From contig JADJVA010000025.1 of assembly GCA_016716765.1 (NCBI GenBank), forward strand, positions 496,001-560,000: a stretch of 64,000 nt of DNA, given 5' to 3'. Of this stretch, positions 26,383-35,294 are shown one piece after another. This DNA comes from Bdellovibrionales bacterium. GTDB taxonomy: Bacteria > Bdellovibrionota > Bdellovibrionia > Bdellovibrionales > UBA1609. The position numbers were made by a program, and so were the translations under genes. Each line of letters opens with the position of its first letter. Positions within the stretch are counted from its first letter, which is position 1. The notes beneath the pieces are model-generated. The model was not told where the DNA came from. It was given only the letters and a program-made list of their open reading frames with translations, and did no database searches.

Positions 26383-28199
26383 TGGGAGTTTTCTTCGGGC
26401 GAGCGACGGATGACGTGTCTTTGATTTGTCTTTAAAACAATTTTGCGAATTCGAATATTTTTAGGAGTAATCTCCACCCACTCATCTTCGTCAATCCAAT
26501 CCAATGCTTCGTCTAAGGACATCTCCTTAATGGGACTCAATTTGGTTGAATCATCAGAGCCGGAAGCCCGCATGTTAGTCAGCTTCTTTTCTTTGGTTGG
26601 ATTTGCATTCAAATCGTTCTGGCGATTATTTTCTCCAAAAATCATTCCTTCGTAGACAGGAGTTCCAGCCCGAACGAAAAGTCTGCCGCGATCTTCAAGA
26701 CCAAACAGAGCGTACTCAGTCGCGACACCGTCCCGATCTGTGACAATGGCTCCGTTAGCCCGACTGAAACGTTTGCCCAGATATGGAATATATTTTTTGA
26801 AGGTGCTGGAATAAATCGCTTCACCGCGGGTTTCTGTTAGAAGAAGTGAGCGCAAGCCTATTAGACCACGGGAAGGAATTTCGAATTCCAAGCGGACCCG
26901 ATGTGAATTTTCAAACTTTTCAATGTTTTGCATTCTACCACCACGAGTGGAAAGGATCTCGGTGACGGTGCCCATTTTATTTTCGGGGATATCGATGAAG
27001 AATGACTCCTCGGGCTCCCACAGTTTGCCATCTTTTTGGACGGGAATAATTTCCGGTCGGCCGGCCATCAATTCAAAGCCTCTGCGGCGAATCTCCTCCA
27101 AAACAATAACCACCTGAAGTTCGCCACGTGCCTTGAGGAGAAAAACCTCATTGGAATCGGTCGGTTCAAGAGAAAGGGAGACATTTTGCAAGCACTCCTT
27201 CTCAAGGACTTCTTCGAGCTTTCGGCTCGTCAAGTAGACGCCTTCACGGCTGGAAAATGGCGAGGTATTCACCGAAATGCGAATGGCCACAGTTGGCGGA
27301 TCCACCTGGATTCTTGGCAAAGCCTGTGTGACCCCAATCTCGGCAATGGTATCACCAATAAGAGGAGCCTCGGCCCCAGCGATTAAGGCAATGTCCCCAG
27401 CACGCAATTCTTTGGCTCGTTCCGTACCCAATCCCGAGAAGGTTTCCAAGGCGGTTACCATAAAAGGAAGGTTCTTCTCGCTCCCCATCAATTGGACTCT
27501 CTGACCTTCTTTTACGACTCCAGCCTCAATGCGGCCCACTGCGATTTGTCCCAAGAACGAGTTGTAAGTTCGATTCACGACGATCATCTGAAAAGGCCCA
27601 TTCGCATTCACTTTGGGTGGAGGGATCTCCTCGACAATGCGATTGAATAGGGGCGAAAAATCTTTACCGATTGTACCTTTTTCTAGGCTGGCCCACCCAC
27701 TGCGGCCACTGGCATAAAAGGTTGTAAATTGAACCTGCGAATCATCTTCGGCCAAATCGTAGAAGAGTTCGAGGATTTTTTCTTCGATTTCGTCCACTCG
27801 GGCATCAGATCGGTCAACTTTATTGATGATGACAATGATTTTGATTCCACGCTGGAGAGCCTTTCGGAGAACAAAACGGGTTTGTGGCAGAGGACCCTCT
27901 GCTGCATCGACAAGCAGAAGTGCTCCGTCAACCATAAAAAGGGCCCTTTCAACTTCGCCTCCGAAGTCGGCGTGGCCAGGGGTATCCACAACGTTGATTC
28001 GGGTTCCATTCCACATGAGGGAAGCATTTTTTGCTCTGATCGTGATCCCACGCTCTTTTTCAAGATCGCCCGAATCCATGACCCTTTCCTCGACGGCTTG
28101 GTGGCTTTGAAAGACTCCAGCCTGCTGAAAGAGTCCGTCAATAAGTGTGGTCTTCCCGTGATCAACGTGTGCAATAATAGCGATATTTCTAATATTCAT
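26379..28199 (-). CDS. typA: Ribosome-associated translational GTPase TypA/BipA
   Basis: About 606 residues. G1 is 'IIAHVDHGKTTL', G2 'RGITI', G3 'DTPGHADFGGEVERAL' and G4 'INKVDRSDAR'. The 'ENKMGTVTEILSTRGGRMQNIE' and 'PSRGLIGLRSLLLTETRGEAI' segments belong to the domain V and C-terminal region typical of TypA. It binds the ribosome under stress or cold and aids assembly. ATG 28199 aligns with the family start (NIRNIAIIAHVDHGK) and has AGAGAG upstream; an in-frame GTG at 28217 is less likely. Confidence 0.96.
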   Translation of the reverse strand: MNIRNIAIIAHVDHGKTTLIDGLFQQAGVFQSHQAVEERVMDSGDLEKERGITIRAKNASLMWNGTRINVVDTPGHADFGGEVERALFMVDGALLLVDAAEGPLPQTRFVLRKALQRGIKIIVIINKVDRSDARVDEIEEKILELFYDLAEDDSQVQFTTFYASGRSGWASLEKGTIGKDFSPLFNRIVEEIPPPKVNANGPFQMIVVNRTYNSFLGQIAVGRIEAGVVKEGQRVQLMGSEKNLPFMVTALETFSGLGTERAKELRAGDIALIAGAEAPLIGDTIAEIGVTQALPRIQVDPPTVAIRISVNTSPFSSREGVYLTSRKLEEVLEKECLQNVSLSLEPTDSNEVFLLKARGELQVVIVLEEIRRRGFELMAGRPEIIPVQKDGKLWEPEESFFIDIPENKMGTVTEILSTRGGRMQNIEKFENSHRVRLEFEIPSRGLIGLRSLLLTETRGEAIYSSTFKKYIPYLGKRFSRANGAIVTDRDGVATEYALFGLEDRGRLFVRAGTPVYEGMIFGENNRQNDLNANPTKEKKLTNMRASGSDDSTKLSPIKEMSLDEALDWIDEDEWVEITPKNIRIRKIVLKTNQRHVIRRSPEENSH

Positions 28200-28333
28200 A
28201 GTCTCTCTATGTGCCACAACCTAAAGCCCTTTGCAAAGAGAACCCAAAAAACGGCCCAACAATTCCGATGACCTTGCTCTGCCTGTTTGTTAATTTGGCT
28301 GCGAAAACCCAGAACTTGGCAAAGGGGTAGCCT

Positions 28334-29122
28334 TTGATTGACATTTTTAAGTCCTACAACATCCCCCCCGGAGCGACTGGTCACTTGAAAATTGGACCCC
28401 TTGCACTGTGGATGGCAAACCTTCCCAATGAATGGAGAATCAGTTGGAGCCATTCAGAGGACTGGATTTATGAGGCCATTCAAGAGCTCGTGATTGAAGA
28501 CAGTCCTTCTGACTCTTTGGGATTAGGACTGCATCGCTTTGGTTTTACAGATAAATCGGATTCTCTTATCATTTCAGCCAGACTGAGCGACCGTTCCATG
28601 GTGGTTCGTCCCGATAATCCTTTGCTCGTTCCGGGTGGGGAGAGGATCACTTTTGTTTTGAGTACTCCTTTGTGGCTCGGCATTCACGATGGTGGCAGAG
28701 GTTGCTTTCTGACCGAGATTCCAACACATCGTCCTTCTGATACCTGGTTTGGTGAGTCTCCTGTCGAGGGCGAACTGTGCTATTCGACAAGGACAGCCGC
28801 GCGTTTACGTATTGAGGAGTTGCCGAAGAGGCATCATCGAGCGATTACAATGGTTGCTATTAGCAATCTGGATCGCAAGCCTTTGCTGATCGATCGTATT
28901 AAAATTCCGATGAGAAATCTGAGTCTTTATCGAGGAGAAGCGGGTTGGTTTTACACGGACAACCTATCGTACGAGTGGGAGGGGGAGAAGGATGAAATTA
29001 AAATGAATCTCAGAGGGAAGCCAGATTTGCCTGATCATCATTTGGTCCAGTCATCAGGACCACGCGATCCTCTGGAGAGTAATTTGGTGATCAGAACAGT
29101 CAGGTCCCTTTTGAGATCATAA
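28334..29122 (+). CDS. DUF432-like protein paired with MscS channel
   Basis: 262 residues, no signal peptide or membrane helix. The segment 'VRPDNPLLVPGGERITFVLSTPLWLGI' followed by 'LTEIPTHRPSDTWFGESPVEGELCYSTRTAARL' resembles DUF432, a family often found next to mechanosensitive channels in archaea and bacteria. TTG 28334 has AAGGGG seven bases upstream. The MscS gene starts 22 bp after its stop, so the two form an operon. A regulatory or accessory role for the channel is inferred from context only. Confidence 0.7.
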   Translation: MIDIFKSYNIPPGATGHLKIGPLALWMANLPNEWRISWSHSEDWIYEAIQELVIEDSPSDSLGLGLHRFGFTDKSDSLIISARLSDRSMVVRPDNPLLVPGGERITFVLSTPLWLGIHDGGRGCFLTEIPTHRPSDTWFGESPVEGELCYSTRTAARLRIEELPKRHHRAITMVAISNLDRKPLLIDRIKIPMRNLSLYRGEAGWFYTDNLSYEWEGEKDEIKMNLRGKPDLPDHHLVQSSGPRDPLESNLVIRTVRSLLRS

Positions 29123-29144
29123 GGGACAAAAGGAGGAAGCGCCC

Positions 29145-29954
29145 ATGCCCGATCTACATTTGAGCAGTTTTAGCTGGCTAGCAAGAGCTTGGGAGGCTCT
29201 CTTGATCTTGGGCGGGGGATTTGTTGTTTCACGTGCAGTGACAGCCCTGATCGTTCGAAGCTTGCGATTCTTGGATCCACAGGCGCACTTGATTCTTAAA
29301 AAACTTTTGTTTTATTCTCTTTTCGGAGCATTTCTAGGTTGGTCCTTGCACCGCTTGGGTGTCGATTTCAAACTCTTGATAGGTGCTGCTGGTGTCTTTT
29401 CGGTGGCCATTGGATTTGCCTCCCAAACCTCCGCATCGAACTTGATCAGTGGGATGTTTTTACTCGTGGAAAAGCCATTTGTCGTTGGTGATACGATTCG
29501 GGTCAGTGAATGGGAGGGAGTTGTCATTTCGATCGACCTCCTTTCTTCTCGGATAAGAACCTACGATAATTTGATGGTCAGGATTCCCAATGAAACATTG
29601 ATGAAATCTGGGATCACCAATTTAACTCGTTTCCCAATTCGTAGAACGAATGTTGAATTTGGCGTTTCCCTTTGTGAGGACTTGGAAAGAGTCAGAAATA
29701 TCCTGCTGGATTTGGCTCACAAGAACCCTCATTGCCTCGATGAGCCTTTGCCACAGTTTTTTATACAGAATTTTGGGGAGTCTTCCATTTCTCTCAAGTT
29801 TTGTGTCTGGACCAATACCGAAACCTATGCTGAATTTAAAACGCAGTTTATCATGAATTTGAAGAAGAGACTCGACAAGGAAGCCATAGAACTTCCTATC
29901 CCCCAGAGAAGAGTGGTCACCTCTTCTTCAGGATCTAAGTTGGAACCTGGCTGA
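29145..29954 (+). CDS. Small-conductance mechanosensitive channel, MscS family
   Basis: 269 residues. Three membrane helices come first; pore helix TM3 contains 'LLIGAAGVFSVAIGFASQTSASNLISGMFLLVEKPFVVGD', the MscS signature. The beta domain 'VVISIDLLSSRIRTYDNLMVRIPNETLMKSGITNLTR' and an alpha-beta C-terminal domain follow. It releases solutes on hypo-osmotic shock. ATG has AGGAGG eight or so bases upstream. The 3' end overlaps the convergent methyltransferase gene by 20 bp. Confidence 0.95.
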   Translation: MPDLHLSSFSWLARAWEALLILGGGFVVSRAVTALIVRSLRFLDPQAHLILKKLLFYSLFGAFLGWSLHRLGVDFKLLIGAAGVFSVAIGFASQTSASNLISGMFLLVEKPFVVGDTIRVSEWEGVVISIDLLSSRIRTYDNLMVRIPNETLMKSGITNLTRFPIRRTNVEFGVSLCEDLERVRNILLDLAHKNPHCLDEPLPQFFIQNFGESSISLKFCVWTNTETYAEFKTQFIMNLKKRLDKEAIELPIPQRRVVTSSSGSKLEPG

Positions 29955-31095
29955 GGCAAACGATCCATTCGCAGTGGGGAGTCATGGGGAACTGATCGAT
30001 GCCTCTTACTTGCGCCACCTGATATCCCAGATCACATAAAATGGCTATGTCCGAACAAAGGCTCGGAGTGTGGCAAGAAACATAGACCAAATGACGAGGA
30101 CGATTTTTTCGATCATGGTCTTTGAGATGATCAAGAACACTTTTGAGGCCAGATCGGGGTGGATCAACCAATAACCCGTCGTAGGAATCCAGTTGAGGAA
30201 GCGCCAGCTTTTTGTTTGCGTTTCCGTACTTAAAATCACAAAAAATGGGCGCCTTAAGTTCTGATATAGACCTTTGGGCTCCCGCCAAGGCGAAACGATC
30301 CACGTCGAAGCCTATCATTTCAATTTTCTCCATGGCCAGTGGAATTGTGAAATTTCCGATACCACAGAAGAGCTCAATCCAGCGTTTTCCTCCGCATTCA
30401 AGAACAGAGTTAACGACCTCATTTACTAGTCGGAGATTTGCTCTGAATCCCGGTTGAGTGAAAGAGGCAATGGAACAATAAAGCGGAATGCTTTTTCCCG
30501 ACAAGTCGTAAGTTTCAAACCAAGGGTGATGTTCTGCCTTGCCCAATGAGAGTCGCCCATTCTCCAGGCAGAGAGCTTTTCGCTTTTGGCCCACCTCGAC
30601 TTGGGCTTTTTTCATCAGGCGCATGAGCCAATTTTGTTCATCAAAAAGATCCTTTACGTCTTTATTTGAAAAATCAAGCCATACGCCAAATGTTTCGGCT
30701 GGAGAGGTTCGCAACCGAATGGAACCTCTTTTAATGGGAGGCAGATCTGATCTGAATTCTTTGAACCATTTTCTAAGGGATGGAGAAAGTTGTGGGCAAT
30801 CTGGCATATCAAGGACGTCTTTTGAGTTGAGGTGATAGAGCCCAATGAGACTTCCATTGTCGGTTGACTCAATGACTAAGTCAGTTCGATCGCGAAGACC
30901 AAAGGGGGCAATCCTAAGGATTTTTGGTTTGGATTTTAGGCTCAATCCAAAATTCTTAAGGCCGCTCAAAAGTTGGTCTATTTTGAGAGAAGTCTGGATT
31001 TCCCAGTCCAGATGATGACTGGGGCAGCCGGAGCAGAAAGGTGCTATTTCGCAGGAAAACTGAGATTGTATCATACAGCCCAATAGGGTTCGCAT
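29935..31095 (-). CDS. TrmA/RlmC-type 23S rRNA m5U methyltransferase lacking a TRAM domain
   Basis: About 386 residues. An N-terminal Cys cluster ('CEIAPFCSGCP', plus a later Cys) suggests the 4Fe-4S site of the RumA/RumB family. The AdoMet motif is 'ELFCGIGNFTIPLA', motif IV 'LLVDPPRSGL', and the nucleophile Cys is in 'YVSCHTPSLCSD'; 'IDQFPMTPHCEWI' closes the domain as usual. No TRAM domain precedes the cluster, as in RlmC. Start ATG 31095 is preferred to TTG 31101; neither has a good ribosome site. A second paralogue is at 33-34 kb. Confidence 0.88.
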   Translation of the reverse strand: MRTLLGCMIQSQFSCEIAPFCSGCPSHHLDWEIQTSLKIDQLLSGLKNFGLSLKSKPKILRIAPFGLRDRTDLVIESTDNGSLIGLYHLNSKDVLDMPDCPQLSPSLRKWFKEFRSDLPPIKRGSIRLRTSPAETFGVWLDFSNKDVKDLFDEQNWLMRLMKKAQVEVGQKRKALCLENGRLSLGKAEHHPWFETYDLSGKSIPLYCSIASFTQPGFRANLRLVNEVVNSVLECGGKRWIELFCGIGNFTIPLAMEKIEMIGFDVDRFALAGAQRSISELKAPIFCDFKYGNANKKLALPQLDSYDGLLVDPPRSGLKSVLDHLKDHDRKNRPRHLVYVSCHTPSLCSDIAILCDLGYQVAQVRGIDQFPMTPHCEWIVCLSQVPT

Positions 31096-31125
31096 GGGCA
31101 AAAGTCAATTTGTTTGCTCAGAAAC

Positions 31126-31965
31126 CTAGAACGATAGGGCAAACTTTCCAGTCACGCGAGTGACGTCGATCATCTTACTGTATTCTAAACCGGCTTTTAA
31201 GAAGAACAGTTTAATTTCTGTTCCCCCAAAAAAATGAATTCCGCTTGTCGAAGCCTTTGCTGACTGCTCGGTGGTCAGAGTGCTATCAAAGATATTTCCA
31301 GAACCCACGATGCGAAATTCGCCCGAGGACTTTAGCATTCCGATTCCAAAATAGGGTTCAAAAATCAGCAATTCTTTGCTTACGACAAATGCGAGGCCAT
31401 TTGAGGAACTCGCCAGTTCCAGTTTTGAGTCAACAGGAAGATTTGCGGTGCTGCTGTTGTTGATAACCGTTGCAAAGTGAAGGGAGGTTCGAGACGTGTG
31501 GGCCTTTAAGGCTAAGCTAAATGGCAAATTAAAAACCGTATCTGTCATTGTCCAGCGAAGGCCAAAATTGGTGGTTGTAATTTTCATTGTGTCATTTCCT
31601 ATTGAAGGGATGCCGCTTCCTTCAAAGGTAAGACCAAATGGTACAGAGATCTGGGCGACAATGCCTCCATGAATGAGATGGGCGTCGTCTGCCAGAGGGT
31701 CGGCTTCCTTGATGAGGGAATTAAGGCCGGGAGTTGTGGAAATTCCACCGGCAAGGCCCAATTCGAATCCAAACACTCTTCCTAGAGAACTGGCTCCGCT
31801 CACTGATGTGTGGACAAAAATTCCCGAGAAATCACCAATAATTTTTTTTAGATCGGCCTCATTTACGTTGTTAAAATTGAAATCTGCAGCCCAAGCCGAA
31901 GAACTGAACAACAAAAAGACAAAATTCAGAGTGATCAATGCGTTTTTGAGAATTGAACCGGGCAT
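31126..31965 (-). CDS. Predicted outer-membrane beta-barrel protein
   Basis: 279 residues with a Sec signal peptide (cleavage about 'SSAWA-AD', residue 26). The body alternates hydrophobic and polar residues in short strands, is rich in Gly/Thr/Ser, and ends in 'VTGKFALSF', a C-terminal Phe as required for BAM insertion. It resembles DUF6588-type proteins, but this is a weak impression. GGGGGG lies eight bases before the ATG. Function unknown. Confidence 0.7.
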   Translation of the reverse strand: MPGSILKNALITLNFVFLLFSSSAWAADFNFNNVNEADLKKIIGDFSGIFVHTSVSGASSLGRVFGFELGLAGGISTTPGLNSLIKEADPLADDAHLIHGGIVAQISVPFGLTFEGSGIPSIGNDTMKITTTNFGLRWTMTDTVFNLPFSLALKAHTSRTSLHFATVINNSSTANLPVDSKLELASSSNGLAFVVSKELLIFEPYFGIGMLKSSGEFRIVGSGNIFDSTLTTEQSAKASTSGIHFFGGTEIKLFFLKAGLEYSKMIDVTRVTGKFALSF

Positions 31966-32096
31966 TATTGCGTCCCCCCGAAAGAATTTTTTACTCTATC
32001 CAAAAAAAAAGTGAACTCCGAACAATATTAGGTTGGAAATCAGATCCCGTCTATTACTTTACAACGGACTGATTTAAATTGGGGAAGAGCCAAGTT

Positions 32097-33002
32097 ATGG
32101 ATAAGAAACTGGATAAGAAGTTGGATAAGAAACTGGGTGAGGATTTTTATCAATATTTTCAAGCAATTTGGGCCGATCGATGGCCCGCACTCTATGAGTC
32201 CCTCCTTCAGAAGGAAAGGCAAGTTCTTTTCCATCCCTTTGGTCAGAGTGCCGAGGCGAACGCAGCGGATGAAATAGAGTGGTTAAAATCCTGCTTGTGG
32301 CTAACCCAGGATCGTCGCGATTGGATTCAGCAGAGGGATGGCGAGGGCTTGCTCAAGTGCTATGTTATGGATCCAGCCTCAGTTCTAGTTGGAAGAGCCC
32401 TAGAGGTTGGAGTTTCGGATCACGTACTTGATATGTGCGCAGCTCCTGGAGGAAAAACATTGGTTCTCGCGCAGGGATTGGGGAGTCAGGGCCTTTTAGA
32501 TGCCAATGAGATATCCTTACCTCGACGTAAGAGGTTAATTAAAGTTATTCAGCAATATGTTCCTCAGAAGCGACGGGCGGGGATTTACGTCAGGGGAAAA
32601 GAGGGACTCAGGTATGGAATTAGCCAGCCAGATTGTTATACGCGCGTTCTTGTTGATGCTCCTTGTTCGGGGGAGAGACACTTGTTATTGTCACCTAAAG
32701 ACTTAAAAGCTTGGAAGCCGAGTCGAATAAAATCTTTGGCTAAACGCCAGTACGGCCTACTGGCCTCTGCTCTTTTGGCTGCCAAGTCAGGGGGGCTCAT
32801 TGTTTATTCGACTTGCGCCCTGAGCTATGAAGAGAACGACGGGGTCGTAGAGCGATTGTTAGCGCGCAAGAAAGGCGATGTCGAAGTTGTGTTTAGGAAC
32901 GCGCCCAGTCCGTTCGCTGAAAAGACCAGCTGCGGATGGATTCATTTGCCCGATCGTTGTGGATTCGGACCTCTCTATTTTTCTGTTTTGAAAAAAATCT
33001 AG
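32097..33002 (+). CDS. RsmB/NSUN4-like RNA m5C methyltransferase
   Basis: About 301 residues. After an N-terminal charged repeat, the NOL1/NOP2/Sun domain carries AdoMet motif 'VLDMCAAPGGKTLVLAQ', catalytic motif 'VLVDAPCSGERHLL' (general Cys) and 'GGLIVYSTCALSYEENDGVVERLL' (nucleophile Cys in STC). There is no separate N-terminal NusB or PUA domain. ATG 32097 has GGGGAAG about nine bases upstream; an in-frame TTG at 32079 is an alternative. It overlaps the convergent RlmD-like gene by four bases. Confidence 0.88.
   Translation: MDKKLDKKLDKKLGEDFYQYFQAIWADRWPALYESLLQKERQVLFHPFGQSAEANAADEIEWLKSCLWLTQDRRDWIQQRDGEGLLKCYVMDPASVLVGRALEVGVSDHVLDMCAAPGGKTLVLAQGLGSQGLLDANEISLPRRKRLIKVIQQYVPQKRRAGIYVRGKEGLRYGISQPDCYTRVLVDAPCSGERHLLLSPKDLKAWKPSRIKSLAKRQYGLLASALLAAKSGGLIVYSTCALSYEENDGVVERLLARKKGDVEVVFRNAPSPFAEKTSCGWIHLPDRCGFGPLYFSVLKKI
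32099..32134 (+). repeat. Three 12-bp tandem repeats in the 5' end of the m5C methyltransferase gene
   Basis: GGATAAGAAACT, GGATAAGAAGTT and GGATAAGAAACT lie head to tail and encode three LDKK-type units just after the start codon. They could vary in copy number by slippage without breaking the frame (12 bp units). Confidence 0.85.
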
Positions 33003-34177
33003 CTTAGAGAATTCTTCCGATGAAATTGCGCGACGAGTTCGATATGGGGAGTGTGGGGAAACTGATCAACAGGCTGGACTGTTTGAAGGTCCCAACCTCT
33101 GCTCTTCAGTTTTTTAGCGTCGGCTGCAAAGGCATGAAGATCGCATGATATATACATCATGTCTTGGAGAGTGGGAAATTCGGAACAGAATTGGTCTATT
33201 TGCGGAAACCCACCTCGGGGAGGGTCAAGGAATAAGTATTGGGGTCTCTGGCTCCACCGACGGATTGAATTCCAATTCTTTATACGATAAAGGTCCAATT
33301 GCTCGCAAAAAACACCTGGAAGTTTCTTCTTTGCTAGCTGCTCGATCGCCTCTTGTCCGTTCTCTCCGGCAAAAACCTGAGAAAAAGAGAGGCCACTGAA
33401 AATCTCTGTGAAGTTTCCTGAACCACAAAAAAGCTCAATCAGGGGGAGGCGTGGGTCTAAGCTACTGGCCCACGTCCTTGCCAGAGATTTCATGAGATCA
33501 TTTTGTTCGTCATTTGCCTGGCGAAACGGTATTTTTTGGTTTGGGATGAGGTTCGCGGGATTCATGGCGTCGTCAAATTCTAAGAAAGACCACAGAAATC
33601 CCTCTTTCGGATTCCATTGCCTATTGGGAAGTTGGCTTATCAGTGACGCGAGAATAGAGCGGATCTTTTTATTCACAATGAGGCAGTCCGATATGGGCGC
33701 AAAATTCTTAGACTCGGACGAAACAAATCCTATACTCGTCCCGTTCGATTTTACTTGAATTCGATTGCGATAGCCATATGGCTGGGAACAGCTCGCAATC
33801 TCCAAGATCCGGGTGCTAGGGGAAACAACTTTGGCTCGCTCCAGTTGGCTTTGAACTAATTTTTGCTTATAAAAGAGTTGGGAGTGATAGCTGGCAATCA
33901 TCCATGGGCACCCTCCGCACTTGCCGGCTTCATGGCCTTGATGTGGACAGAGTGGCGTGGTTCGTTGTGGACTTTTCTCGATGAGCTCCACGAGGCGACC
34001 AAATCCATAGTTTTTATGCATCTTGATCGGTTCAAATCGTCCATGGTCTCCAGGCCAGACACCGGGTACAAAGAGAACTCTCCCATCAGGCAAATCCAGA
34101 ACTCCAAGACCTTTTCCTGAAAGATCTCTCACCCTTGCTACAAACACATTTGATTCTAATTTGGAATTTAGCATCAT
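32999..34177 (-). CDS. RlmD/TrmA-type 23S rRNA m5U methyltransferase with TRAM domain
   Basis: 392 residues. An N-terminal TRAM domain (about 10-65: 'VRDLSGKGLGVLDLPDGRVLFVPGVWPGDHGRFEPIK') is followed by the Fe-S Cys cluster 'CPHQGHEAGKCGGCPW', then 'CSQPYGYRNRIQVK'. The methyltransferase domain has 'IELFCGSGNFTEIF', 'LFLDPPRGG' and nucleophile Cys 'MYISCDLHAF'. It methylates uracil C5 in 23S rRNA by family. It is a paralogue of the gene at 29935; GC and codon style are like the neighbours. It lies 12 bp downstream of a beta-barrel protein gene on the same strand. Confidence 0.9.
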   Translation of the reverse strand: MMLNSKLESNVFVARVRDLSGKGLGVLDLPDGRVLFVPGVWPGDHGRFEPIKMHKNYGFGRLVELIEKSPQRTTPLCPHQGHEAGKCGGCPWMIASYHSQLFYKQKLVQSQLERAKVVSPSTRILEIASCSQPYGYRNRIQVKSNGTSIGFVSSESKNFAPISDCLIVNKKIRSILASLISQLPNRQWNPKEGFLWSFLEFDDAMNPANLIPNQKIPFRQANDEQNDLMKSLARTWASSLDPRLPLIELFCGSGNFTEIFSGLSFSQVFAGENGQEAIEQLAKKKLPGVFCEQLDLYRIKNWNSIRRWSQRPQYLFLDPPRGGFPQIDQFCSEFPTLQDMMYISCDLHAFAADAKKLKSRGWDLQTVQPVDQFPHTPHIELVAQFHRKNSLS

Positions 34178-34189
34178 GATTTCAAGGTC

Positions 34190-35155
34190 CTATTCCCCCA
34201 CAATCACTTCAACTTTAAAGCTAATGGAAGCGATAAAAGAAAAGTTCTCTGTTCGAGGCCAATTGCCAACCGGTTGAATGTTAAAGAAAAACCAGTTCGA
34301 TTTAATTCGACGCCGAAAATTAGCTCCAGCAGAATACTCCTCGGAGTGGGGAGACGGAACATTATTTCCGGTCATTCTAAGAAAATACAAGAATGCCCAG
34401 TTGTCATTTATCTTCTGAATGAGATTGAGGGACTGATCAAATACATATTTTTCATCAGATCTAAGCCAGGAAGCGGTATTCTCAGAGCGGAATAACAAAG
34501 AATCTGAGATCTCTCTGTCAAACTCGAGGGATTCAGTGTGGCCAAAACCCTGAGAATTAAACCAGAATGTTGTTGCCGTTGCTCGAATTTCCCAAAATTC
34601 GGGCCACCAAGTGCGTCGGACACGCAACCTCACATAAGGATCTGGAGGTATGACCAGTTTGATACCTGTATCTGCTCCCAGATTCCACTCTTGCGGGACT
34701 TCAGGGAGATAGCGGAGTCCCGCAGTGTAAATGTCCTTACCCAGGGATTCGCCCACCGTTTGTTTGTCCCCTTCTCGGTCGTCTCTAAAGCTTCGTGAGA
34801 AGTTTTGCATGACAAGGTTGAGTCGCCTTTCGGTGTTCGGTAAAGCAATTCGGGTACGAATATTGGCGGCATAGGTGTCGCCCGAATAGTCTCTAAAATT
34901 AGAAATCAAGTTGATTCGAATTCGGCTCTCAGATAGAGCCTCCTCGTCGATGCGACTTGATCCGAAAAATGTGTCCAGTTGCTTTGAAAACTTATGAAGG
35001 CGCAAACTCAGTTCCTTTTGAGATTGATCAGCCTTGTCAAGAAATCTCGCCGGAGGTTCTGGTTCGCCATCTGGATGGACAAAGTCCGGCCCTGTGGGGG
35101 AGGCCACAGCCGTCAGGCACCAAAGAGACAATGTAAACACAATAGAGCTTCGCAC
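34190..35155 (-). CDS. Exported protein, predicted outer-membrane beta-barrel
   Basis: 321 residues with a signal peptide (cleavage about 'TAVAS', residue 19). A helical, charged segment (about 38-75) is followed by long amphipathic strands ('RLNLVMQNFSRSFRD', 'VRLRVRRTWWPEFWEIRATATTFWFN', 'FSFIASISFKVEVIVGE'). Aromatic girdle residues are frequent. I recognise no family. GTG start at 35155 with only 140 bp to the divergent TerC gene. Function unknown. Confidence 0.65.
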   Translation of the reverse strand: MRSSIVFTLSLWCLTAVASPTGPDFVHPDGEPEPPARFLDKADQSQKELSLRLHKFSKQLDTFFGSSRIDEEALSESRIRINLISNFRDYSGDTYAANIRTRIALPNTERRLNLVMQNFSRSFRDDREGDKQTVGESLGKDIYTAGLRYLPEVPQEWNLGADTGIKLVIPPDPYVRLRVRRTWWPEFWEIRATATTFWFNSQGFGHTESLEFDREISDSLLFRSENTASWLRSDEKYVFDQSLNLIQKINDNWAFLYFLRMTGNNVPSPHSEEYSAGANFRRRIKSNWFFFNIQPVGNWPRTENFSFIASISFKVEVIVGE

Positions 35156-35294
35156 GAGGCGACTCTAGGGGAGGTTTTTGACGAGGTCAATGAATCCTCT
35201 CATCTTGCTGGAGAGGTCAAAATTGACATGTTTGAGTCTTGGGACTAACGTTCCCCTAAAAGAGACCATAGACAATAGCAAATTAAGGGGTTTG

